64,000 nt of DNA from NCBI GenBank assembly GCA_028875335.1, contig JAPPEF010000076.1:1-64000 (forward strand), in the 5' to 3' direction. Positions 11,085-18,484 of this stretch are shown piece after piece. Within the stretch, counting starts at the first letter, position 1. Every line of letters begins with the position of its first letter. The DNA comes from Gemmatimonadota bacterium. Its GTDB lineage: Bacteria; Latescibacterota; UBA2968; UBA8231. Under the pieces are notes generated by a model. It was not told where the DNA came from. It saw only the letters and a list, made by a program, of their open reading frames with translations, and searched no databases. The translations under genes and the position numbers were made by a program.

Positions 11085-13376
11085 TTGGATCTAGTCGAAC
11101 CTATACCCGAACGCCTATTGCCCCACATCCGTAGCGAATTGCAACCCGGCGAGTTACTCATCGTCCTCCTCGCCGCCGACATTCGCCCCGACGGGCAGTA
11201 CGGCGACTCTTGGTTTGCCCTCACCGACGAGCGGATGCTCGTCTTTCACCCCAATGGCACAGATAAGCCCGAGACCGTGCGCCTCGGCTTGGACGAAGTG
11301 CAAGGCATCCAGACCCGCAACTACGTGGGTAGCGGTGCCCTCGTCGTCGAGCTAGAGGATGAAACCGTCGAGCTGCTGCGCTTTTCGCAGAGTGCGTATT
11401 ACAAATTCTCTGGCGTGCCCCAAGCCATTGAGGGCGCCGGCCTAGTCGATGAAGAAGATGACGACGAGGACGGGGCACTGCACATCGATCCAGTCAAAGT
11501 AGTAGAACACTGCCCCACTTGCGGACTCGCCCTCCGCTCTGGCTCCAAAATCTGCCCCAACTGCCTGCGCCAGACCGAGACCTTCTGGCGGTTGTTTTCC
11601 TATATCAAGCCCTATAAAACCCGGGCGCTGCTCGGGTTCACGCTGACCATTGTGCTGACGGCCATTGGTCTGCTGCCGCCTCAGCTCAACCGCATCCTCA
11701 TCGACGATGTCATCATCCCGGTTCTCGCCCAATACGAAGCTGCGGGCATCGTCGAGGGCGAGGCGACCGCGCCCCCTGCCGCGAGCGCCCAACTCCTGCT
11801 GTGGGTCGTGCTCGGCCTGCTCGGTATCTATATCGGCCGCGGCATCATCAGCGGCGTGCGAATGTACGCCCTAGGGTGGCTCGGCCAGCACATTGTGTAC
11901 GATTTACAGAGGCAAATTTTCCAACATTTGCAATTGTTGTCGCTGACTTTTTACAACAAGCTCAGCACCGGTCGGATCATGACCCGAGTCACCAGCGACA
12001 CCGAGCGCATGCGCAGCTTTATCACCTCGGGGTTCCAAGACATCGTCATCGACGGGCTGACCATCATTGGCATCTGCACAATGCTATTTGTAATGAATTG
12101 GGAATTGGCGCTTTTGTCTTTGATCCCAATTCCCTTCATGATCATCGGCACCATCATCTACCGCAACCGCATCCACTGGGTTTTCCACCGGATATGGCGC
12201 CGCATCGCCGAACTCAACGCCATGCTCGCCGACTCCATCCCCGGCGTCAAGGTCGTCAAGGCCTTTGCCCAAGAAAGCCGCGAGGTCGAGCGCTTCACCG
12301 AGCGCAATATCGATGTGCGCGAATCGCAGATGACCTCGTTCAAGATGCGGTCCTACTACATTCCGACGGTTGCCTTTACCACCTCAGTCGGCTCGATCAT
12401 CCTGTGGTGGTTTGGCGGCAACCGGGTGCTCAGCAACGCCCTGACCTTGGGCGAGTTGCAGGCTTTTATCTCGTACATGGTCATGTTCTACGCGCCGGTG
12501 CGCTCGCTGTGCACCCTCACCGAGCAGCTAGAGACCGCAGCGACAACGGCCGAGCGCGTCTTTGAGATCATCGACACCGAGCCCGAAGTCCAAGACGACC
12601 CCGACGCCATTGACCCCGGCCCGCTTACAGGCGAAGTAGAATTCCGCAACGTCAGCTTCACGTACGACGGATCGGCGAGGATCCTCGACCGCATCCACTT
12701 TAAGACCACGCCCGGCGAGATGATCGGCATCGTTGGTCCCAGCGGCGCGGGCAAGTCAACTCTGGTCAACCTCATTTCGCGGTTCTACGACGCCACCGAC
12801 GGCCAAGTCCGCATTGACGGCCAGCCCATTACCCGGCTCAAACAGCAGGCGCTGCGCAACCAAATCGGCGTGGTTTTGCAAGAGCCGCTGCTCTTCCAAG
12901 GCTCCATCGCCAGCAATATCGCCTACGGTCATCCCAGCGCGACGCGCCAAGAAGTCATCGAGGCGGCCCGCGCGGCCAACGCCCACAAGTTTATCATGAA
13001 TTTCCCCGATGGCTACGACACCCAAGTCGGCGAGCGCGGCGGTCGGCTCTCTGGCGGCGAGCGCCAGCGCATCTCCATTGCCCGCGCTCTGATCGGCAAC
13101 CCGCGCATCCTGATCCTCGACGAGGCCACCGCCTCGGTTGATACCCAAACCGAATTCGAGATTCAAGAGGCGCTCGAGCGGCTAGTCGCCGGGCGCACCA
13201 CCTTTGCCATCGCCCACCGGCTCTCGACGCTCAAAAACGCCGACCGACTGCTGGTGTTGGAAAGAGGACGCATCGCCGAGGTCGGCACCCACGAAGAATT
13301 GCTCAATAAGGAGGACGGCGTCTATCGCCGGCTGGTCGACATGCAAACCGAAATGGCGAAAGTACGGGCGCTATGA
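11085..13376 (+). CDS. ABC exporter (fused permease-ATPase) with N-terminal PH-like domain and zinc ribbon
   Basis: This 763-residue type I ABC exporter half-transporter has an unusual front end. Residues about 20-115 look like a PH-like domain ([14 protein letters not shown], then [16 protein letters not shown]). An acidic linker follows, then a CxxC...CxxC zinc ribbon (CPTCG at about 143, CPNC at about 158). The six-helix membrane domain spans about 175-480. The ATPase domain has Walker [10 protein letters not shown] at about 550, signature [10 protein letters not shown] at about 655, Walker [13 protein letters not shown] and the switch AHRLST at about 709. The start is TTG; an in-frame stop at 11064 rules out an earlier start. 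The stop overlaps the next ATG (ATGA), coupling it to a DUF1854 gene. The substrate is unknown. Confidence 0.9.
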   Translation: MDLVEPIPERLLPHIRSELQPGELLIVLLAADIRPDGQYGDSWFALTDERMLVFHPNGTDKPETVRLGLDEVQGIQTRNYVGSGALVVELEDETVELLRFSQSAYYKFSGVPQAIEGAGLVDEEDDDEDGALHIDPVKVVEHCPTCGLALRSGSKICPNCLRQTETFWRLFSYIKPYKTRALLGFTLTIVLTAIGLLPPQLNRILIDDVIIPVLAQYEAAGIVEGEATAPPAASAQLLLWVVLGLLGIYIGRGIISGVRMYALGWLGQHIVYDLQRQIFQHLQLLSLTFYNKLSTGRIMTRVTSDTERMRSFITSGFQDIVIDGLTIIGICTMLFVMNWELALLSLIPIPFMIIGTIIYRNRIHWVFHRIWRRIAELNAMLADSIPGVKVVKAFAQESREVERFTERNIDVRESQMTSFKMRSYYIPTVAFTTSVGSIILWWFGGNRVLSNALTLGELQAFISYMVMFYAPVRSLCTLTEQLETAATTAERVFEIIDTEPEVQDDPDAIDPGPLTGEVEFRNVSFTYDGSARILDRIHFKTTPGEMIGIVGPSGAGKSTLVNLISRFYDATDGQVRIDGQPITRLKQQALRNQIGVVLQEPLLFQGSIASNIAYGHPSATRQEVIEAARAANAHKFIMNFPDGYDTQVGERGGRLSGGERQRISIARALIGNPRILILDEATASVDTQTEFEIQEALERLVAGRTTFAIAHRLSTLKNADRLLVLERGRIAEVGTHEELLNKEDGVYRRLVDMQTEMAKVRAL

Positions 13377-13876
13377 GCGAGACACGCGGTTATTCGTACG
13401 GGGATTTTGTGCTCGACCCGCAAAAAATGCGCTTCAGCCGCTCCGAGCGCGGCAGTTTGCTCCTCACACTCGACGGCGAGGAACACACCGACCTCAAGAT
13501 CCGCCGCGCCTTCCCATTAGAAGAATCCGACCGCTACATTGGCGTCTTTGCTGCCGAAGACCAAGAACTCGGCATAATCGAAGACCCGCAGCAGCTCGAC
13601 GACCAAAGCCGTCAAGTGCTCCTAGACGAACTCAACAAGATTTACTTCCAACCGAAAGTCCTCACTTTCGATAGCCTCGACGAGGAATTTGGGGTGCTGC
13701 GCGGCGAGATCACCACCACTAGCGGCCCCCGCCAACTCGAAATCCGCAGCTACCGCACCAATGTGCGCATGCTCTCTGGTGGCCGAGCCGTCGTCGAGGA
13801 CGTCGATGGCAACCGCTATCTGATCGCCGACTGGCGGGCGCTGCCGCAAAAAACGCGCGAGATCTTGGGGCTTTAA
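13373..13876 (+). CDS. DUF1854 family protein
   Basis: This 167-residue soluble protein matches the DUF1854 pattern: FVLDPQKMRFSRSE near the start, RRAFPLEESDRYIGVFAAED, then IEDPQQLDDQSRQVLLDEL. The acidic Y-F-Q-P-K segment follows, and the C-terminus has DVDGNRYLIADWRAL. The ATG overlaps the stop of the ABC exporter by four bases, so the two are translated together. DUF1854 proteins are known beside this kind of PH/zinc-ribbon ABC transporter, including in some cyanophycin gene clusters (recalled, not checked). No cyanophycin synthetase or cyanophycinase is visible in this window. It is probably a cytoplasmic accessory or regulator of the transporter (inference). Confidence 0.8.
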   Translation: MSETRGYSYGDFVLDPQKMRFSRSERGSLLLTLDGEEHTDLKIRRAFPLEESDRYIGVFAAEDQELGIIEDPQQLDDQSRQVLLDELNKIYFQPKVLTFDSLDEEFGVLRGEITTTSGPRQLEIRSYRTNVRMLSGGRAVVEDVDGNRYLIADWRALPQKTREILGL

Positions 13877-13981
13877 TAGATAGGAGCGGTATTGCTTTAG
13901 CTCAGCCCCAGATCGTTGTGTTTTGAACGTGCCCTCGCCAGACGCCGTCTTGTCGATAGTTGCACTGGCGTTGCCGATGTT

Positions 13982-14025
13982 AAAAAATTCTCCCGTTGAC
14001 TCGTAGTCGTTCCTGCGCCAACGGG
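13982..14025 (-). terminator. Probable rho-independent terminator of the tandem surface-protein genes
   Basis: On the minus strand, CCCGTTG (14025-14019) pairs with CAACGGG (13998-13992) across a 20-base loop that contains a smaller GACTC...GAGTC-like pairing. A run of six T follows (13987-13982). It lies immediately after the stop codon of the 14027 gene, where a terminator is expected. The stem is short, so confidence is moderate. Confidence 0.55.
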
Positions 14026-14026
14026 C

Positions 14027-16159
14027 CTAATAGGCGACCGAGATGGTGCCTAGTTTTTCTTGTGTTCCCTCGTCTGTGTCCAGCGAAATCCGGTAGAGGT
14101 AAATCCCCGGCGCTACCAAATCACCACCCGCATCCAAACCATCCCAAACCGGATCTTCAACCCCCTGACCAAACAAACCCCGAATGGCCCACTGACGATC
14201 CAACTGACGCACTAGCCGACCCGACACGTCATACACCCGCAACCGCAAATCGCGCGGAGCGGATACCTCATGAAGTTGAAACTGAAAGCGAGCCACCTCG
14301 TTGAGCCCATCGCCGTTGGGCGTGAACGGATTGGGAAAGACCGATACCTGTGTCAACAGCTCATCACCCAACCCGGCCGGACGCACGCCCAGCGCATTGC
14401 CGGGAAAATCTACTGTGGCATCGCCCGGCTCAATCAACTGTTTGACCCCCGTGCCCTCGCTGTCGAAGATCCAGCCCTGGAATTCCGTACCATAGCGCAC
14501 CACGCGCGCGTCAAACTCGACTTCGACCAGCTTGAACGTGTCATCCCCCCCTTGCAACCGAGGTAGGCTGACCAGAATCCGATCCTTGTGGATTTGCGGG
14601 GGAAACTGGTCGCTTACTTCCACCCCATCGACGCGCACCGAGCGCACCGTATCAGCCCGAGTCAGCGTGAAAATCTCCAGCCGATCAAAACCTTGAGTGT
14701 CGCGATCAAAGGTTGGTAGGACGCTGTAGGTAAAGGCGGTGCTGTGCGTGCGAGACACGTCCAACGGCCAGATCTCGCCGACGGCACGCAGAGCCGCCGG
14801 AGGCGAAAACTGGATTGCCAACTCTCGCAATTTGGCCGCAGCCGTCTGGGTAGAAAGAAACAACAGTTGCAGTTGCAGGTAGCGCGCCGGCCCCGGCGAC
14901 AGAATGGGCGTGCCATCCTGCCAAGCGGCGGCCTCCAAGGTCGTATCAGCCAAGCCATCCTGCCAAGCGTAAGGGGCCGACCAGAAACTCCAGTTTTGTT
15001 CGTCGAGAGTAAGGCGTCGTTCGCGTTTGAGGGTGATGTCGTATTCCCTGCGGGTGACTTGCTTGAACTCGCCGGGGATACTGGTTTTCTGCCAGTAGAG
15101 CAGCGGCTCGTCGTCGTGGCCGGTGCGGGTGCGGATGAGCAGTTGGGCTTGGGGGTCGCGCTCCCCTTTCCAGCGGATATTGCCCCAAGCCATAGGTTGG
15201 CCAAAGTCCAGCACGGCCGTGGTGTAGATCGCCCGTTGGGTGTAGCCGGAGCCGAACACTTGAAATTCGGCAATTTCGTAATTTCGGATGGGGTCGAGGA
15301 CGCGGTAGGTGATCCAGCGCAACTGTTGGGTGGGAAAGCGAAAATCCATGACTACATCCAGATTCTCGCGATCGGCGAAGAGGACAGTGAAGCGCGAATC
15401 GCTCTTGGCATTGGGAATGCCGGGAATAATCTCTCGCAGATACGCCCCAGAGCTCGACACCAGATTCTGGTCGTTGTTGGCAGCGGCCAGCTCAAACCAC
15501 GGCATGAAATTGGCCGAGAAATCCTCCTCCAGCAGATCCTCCTTGCGCAGCTTGGGAGGAGCCATCGACGCCAGAATCGCATCGGTCTTGGGATTGTTGG
15601 TACCCAGACGGGGAAAAAAGCGAATGCGATTGACTGGATAGTTCACTCCCAGATCTACCACATTGTTCTGGATGTAGATGCCCCGGCGAACGGTCGGATC
15701 GCTCGAAGCCGAAGCCGTGTAGAAGGAAGCCGTCTGCGGATCGCCATCCACCGCCGGACGCATCAGTCCCGTCTGGGCACTCACTTCGTAGCTCGGCCCG
15801 CTGGTAAACAGATTGCCGTCGACAAAGAAGTCATTTCTGTAGCGTTCCCGAATCCCATCCTGGGCTAAGTTGAGAGTATCGGGAACGAAGAAGGGCCGCA
15901 GCCATTGCCCACCCACACTGTCTATGCGCTCGCCCAGGGTGTCCTCCCAAGTCGGGTGGGCAGAGGGAGCCGCGACGGGCAGACGCTGGCTGATCGTGCC
16001 ATCGGGGTTGAGCACCCGATACTCCCCTGGCTCGTAGGACAGGGCTGTCTGCCACGAATGGCCCTCGGTACCGCCTAGGTGGTACACATTGAAGGCGTTG
16101 GTCTTGGCGCAGAGGAAAATTAGAAAGGCGAGAACTAGAGGCGCATAGCGGGCCGACAT
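14027..16159 (-). CDS. Secreted multidomain surface protein with FlgD-Ig-like C-terminus (tandem copy B)
   Basis: This 710-residue secreted protein starts with a signal peptide (hydrophobic VLAFLIFLCA, probable cleavage after TNA at residue 22). The first half contains discoidin-like sections (GVNYPVNRIRFFPR; RWITYRVLDPIRNYEIAEFQ). The core carries LLIRTRTGHDDEP, then NWSFWSAPY, ILSPGPARYLQLQ and GEIWPLDV. The C-terminal domain begins VFPNPFTPNGDGLNEVARF and ends with PGIYLYRISLD, the pattern of FlgD-Ig-like domains used for surface delivery or attachment. It is nearly identical to the upstream gene at 16199-18331. Its ribosome binding site is altered (AAGTAGG instead of AAGGAGG), so expression may be weaker. 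The function is unknown; binding to polysaccharide or building of a surface layer is a guess from the discoidin-like folds. Confidence 0.8.
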   Translation of the reverse strand: MSARYAPLVLAFLIFLCAKTNAFNVYHLGGTEGHSWQTALSYEPGEYRVLNPDGTISQRLPVAAPSAHPTWEDTLGERIDSVGGQWLRPFFVPDTLNLAQDGIRERYRNDFFVDGNLFTSGPSYEVSAQTGLMRPAVDGDPQTASFYTASASSDPTVRRGIYIQNNVVDLGVNYPVNRIRFFPRLGTNNPKTDAILASMAPPKLRKEDLLEEDFSANFMPWFELAAANNDQNLVSSSGAYLREIIPGIPNAKSDSRFTVLFADRENLDVVMDFRFPTQQLRWITYRVLDPIRNYEIAEFQVFGSGYTQRAIYTTAVLDFGQPMAWGNIRWKGERDPQAQLLIRTRTGHDDEPLLYWQKTSIPGEFKQVTRREYDITLKRERRLTLDEQNWSFWSAPYAWQDGLADTTLEAAAWQDGTPILSPGPARYLQLQLLFLSTQTAAAKLRELAIQFSPPAALRAVGEIWPLDVSRTHSTAFTYSVLPTFDRDTQGFDRLEIFTLTRADTVRSVRVDGVEVSDQFPPQIHKDRILVSLPRLQGGDDTFKLVEVEFDARVVRYGTEFQGWIFDSEGTGVKQLIEPGDATVDFPGNALGVRPAGLGDELLTQVSVFPNPFTPNGDGLNEVARFQFQLHEVSAPRDLRLRVYDVSGRLVRQLDRQWAIRGLFGQGVEDPVWDGLDAGGDLVAPGIYLYRISLDTDEGTQEKLGTISVAY

Positions 16160-18368
16160 ATCCTGTGCCTACTTCAGAAATTAAAACGCGGCGTTGAGTC
16201 AATAGGCGACCGAGATGGTGCCTATTTTTTCTTGTGCTCCCTCGTCTGTGTCCAGCGAAATCCGATAGAGATAAACCCCCGGCGCGACCAAATCACCTCC
16301 CTCATCCAAACCATCCCAAACCAAATCCTCAACCCCCTGACCAAACAAACCCCGAATGGCCCACTGACGATCCAACTGACGCACTAGCCGACCCGACACG
16401 TCATACACCCGCAACCGCAAATCGCGCGGAGCGGATACCTCATGAAGTTGAAACTGAAAGCGAGCCACCTCGTTGAGCCCATCGCCGTTGGGCGTGAACG
16501 GATTGGGAAAGACCGATACCTGTGTCAACAGCTCATCACCCAACCCGGCCGGACGCACGCCCAGCGCATTGCCGGGAAAATCTACTGTGGCATCGCCCGG
16601 CTCAATCAACTGTTTGACCCCCGTGCCCTCGCTGTCGAAGATCCAGCCCTGGAATTCCGTACCATAGCGCACCACGCGCGCGTCAAACTCGACTTCGACC
16701 AGCTTGAACGTGTCATCCCCCCCTTGCAACCGAGGTAGGCTGACCAGAATCCGATCCTTGTGGATTTGCGGGGGAAACTGGTCGCTTACTTCCACCCCAT
16801 CGACGCGCACCGAGCGCACCGTATCAGCCCGAGTCAGCGTGAAAATCTCCAGCCGATCAAAACCTTGAGTGTCGCGATCAAAGGTTGGTAGGACGCTGTA
16901 GGTAAAGGCGGTGCTGTGCGTGCGAGACACGTCCAACGGCCAGATCTCGCCGACGGCACGCAGAGCCGCCGGAGGCGAAAACTGGATTGCCAACTCTCGC
17001 AATTTGGCCGCAGCCGTCTGGGTAGAAAGAAACAACAGTTGCAGTTGCAGGTAGCGCGCCGGCCCCGGCGACAGAATGGGCGTGCCATCCTGCCAAGCGG
17101 CGGCCTCCAAGGTCGTATCAGCCAAGCCATCCTGCCAAGCGTAAGGGGCCGACCAGAAACTCCAGTTTTGTTCGTCGAGAGTAAGGCGTCGTTCGCGTTT
17201 GAGGGTGATGTCGTATTCCCTGCGGGTGACTTGCTTGAACTCGCCGGGGATACTGGTTTTCTGCCAGTAGAGCAGCGGCTCGTCGTCGTGGCCGGTGCGG
17301 GTGCGGATGAGCAGTTGGGCTTGGGGGTCGCGCTCCCCTTTCCAGCGGATATTGCCCCAAGCCATAGGTTGGCCAAAGTCCAGCACGGCCGTGGTGTAGA
17401 TCGCCCGTTGGGTGTAGCCGGAGCCGAACACTTGAAATTCGGCAATTTCGTAATTTCGGATGGGGTCGAGGACGCGGTAGGTGATCCAGCGCAACTGTTG
17501 GGTGGGAAAGCGAAAATCCATGACTACATCCAGATTCTCGCGATCGGCGAAGAGGACAGTGAAGCGCGAATCGCTCTTGGCATTGGGAATGCCGGGAATA
17601 ATCTCTCGCAGATACGCCCCAGAGCTCGACACCAGATTCTGGTCGTTGTTGGCAGCGGCCAGCTCAAACCACGGCATGAAATTGGCCGAGAAATCCTCCT
17701 CCAGCAGATCCTCCTTGCGCAGCTTAGGGGGTGCCATCGACGCCAGAATCGCATCGATCTTGGGATTGTTGGTGCCCAGACGAGGAAAGAAGCGAATGCG
17801 ATTGACCGGATAGTTTACTCCTAGATCTATCACATTGTTCTGGATGTAGATACCCCGGCGAATGGTCGGATCGCTCGAAGCCGAAGCCGTGTAAAAAGAA
17901 GCCGTCTGCGGATCGCCATCCACCGCCGGACGCATCAGCCTCGTTTGAGATTCCACATCGTAGCTCTCGCCGCTGGTAAACAAATTGCCGTCGACAAAAA
18001 AATCGTTATCGTAGCGCTCCCGGATCCCATCCTGGGCTAAGTTGAGGGTATCGGGGACGAAGAATGGCCGCAGCCATTGCCCACCCACGCTGTCTATGCG
18101 CTCGCCTAGGGTGTCCTCCCAAGTCGGATGGGCAGAGGGAGTCGCGACGGGCAGACGCTGGCTGATAGTGCCATCGGGGTTGAGCACCCGATAGTCTCCT
18201 GGCTCGTAGGACAGGGCCGTCTGCCACGAATGGCCCTCGGTACCGCCTAGGTGGTACACATTGAAGGCGTTGGTCTTGGCGCACAGAAAAATTAGAAAGG
18301 CGAGAACTAGAGGCGCATAACGGGCCGACATCCCCTGTGCCTCCTTCAGAAATTAAAACGCGGCGTTG
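14029..18368. repeat. Tandem 2172-bp duplication (14029-16196 and 16201-18368)
   Basis: Two direct copies, offset by exactly 2172 bases, each contain one complete 710-residue gene plus its leader up to the GCGTTG motif. I saw no difference between the copies from about 14157 to 15553 (1.4 kb), whereas both flanks differ at many sites (about fifty differences in the roughly 600 bases covering the N-terminal coding part). The offset contains no indel, since positions stay in register throughout. Confidence 0.95.
16199..18331 (-). CDS. Secreted multidomain surface protein with FlgD-Ig-like C-terminus (tandem copy A)
   Basis: This is the promoter-proximal member of the tandem pair, also 710 residues, with the same signal peptide and domain order as the copy at 14027. 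The ATG has AAGGAGG nine bases upstream. It differs from its twin mainly between residues about 40 and 200: SGESYDVESQTRLMRP replaces SGPSYEVSAQTGLMRP, with other conservative changes. A few further changes lie in the last 45 residues. The central 460 residues are identical. The spacing to the second copy is 40 bases with no terminator, so both can be read from one transcript. The two may be functional variants of one surface protein differing in the N-terminal discoidin-like region (inference). Confidence 0.82.
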   Translation of the reverse strand: MSARYAPLVLAFLIFLCAKTNAFNVYHLGGTEGHSWQTALSYEPGDYRVLNPDGTISQRLPVATPSAHPTWEDTLGERIDSVGGQWLRPFFVPDTLNLAQDGIRERYDNDFFVDGNLFTSGESYDVESQTRLMRPAVDGDPQTASFYTASASSDPTIRRGIYIQNNVIDLGVNYPVNRIRFFPRLGTNNPKIDAILASMAPPKLRKEDLLEEDFSANFMPWFELAAANNDQNLVSSSGAYLREIIPGIPNAKSDSRFTVLFADRENLDVVMDFRFPTQQLRWITYRVLDPIRNYEIAEFQVFGSGYTQRAIYTTAVLDFGQPMAWGNIRWKGERDPQAQLLIRTRTGHDDEPLLYWQKTSIPGEFKQVTRREYDITLKRERRLTLDEQNWSFWSAPYAWQDGLADTTLEAAAWQDGTPILSPGPARYLQLQLLFLSTQTAAAKLRELAIQFSPPAALRAVGEIWPLDVSRTHSTAFTYSVLPTFDRDTQGFDRLEIFTLTRADTVRSVRVDGVEVSDQFPPQIHKDRILVSLPRLQGGDDTFKLVEVEFDARVVRYGTEFQGWIFDSEGTGVKQLIEPGDATVDFPGNALGVRPAGLGDELLTQVSVFPNPFTPNGDGLNEVARFQFQLHEVSAPRDLRLRVYDVSGRLVRQLDRQWAIRGLFGQGVEDLVWDGLDEGGDLVAPGVYLYRISLDTDEGAQEKIGTISVAY

Positions 18369-18419
18369 GTTCCAATTCTGGCAACTCTAATTTAGTCAAA
18401 AATGCGGCGAGAATGAAAT

Positions 18420-18448
18420 TTTTAATGGCCGCAGAATCTTATTATACT
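18420..18448 (+). promoter_or_regulatory. Candidate promoter for the 18485 surface gene
   Basis: TATACT at 18443-18448 matches five of six bases of a sigma-70 -10 box. A weak TTTTAA occupies the -35 position at 18420-18425 with 17-base spacing. Transcription would start about 30 bases before the ATG at 18485, leaving room for GGAGGA. The region also separates this gene from the divergent tandem pair. Confidence 0.4.
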
Positions 18449-18484
18449 ACGGGAAGATTTTCTTTTGACGGCGGAGGACTTCCT

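Noticed and set aside
14744..15868. Plus-strand frame of 374 codons opposite the surface gene
   Set aside because: It is antisense to a gene with signal peptide and clear domains, and recurs in the duplicate copy only as a truncated frame. It has no ribosome binding site or recognisable motif.
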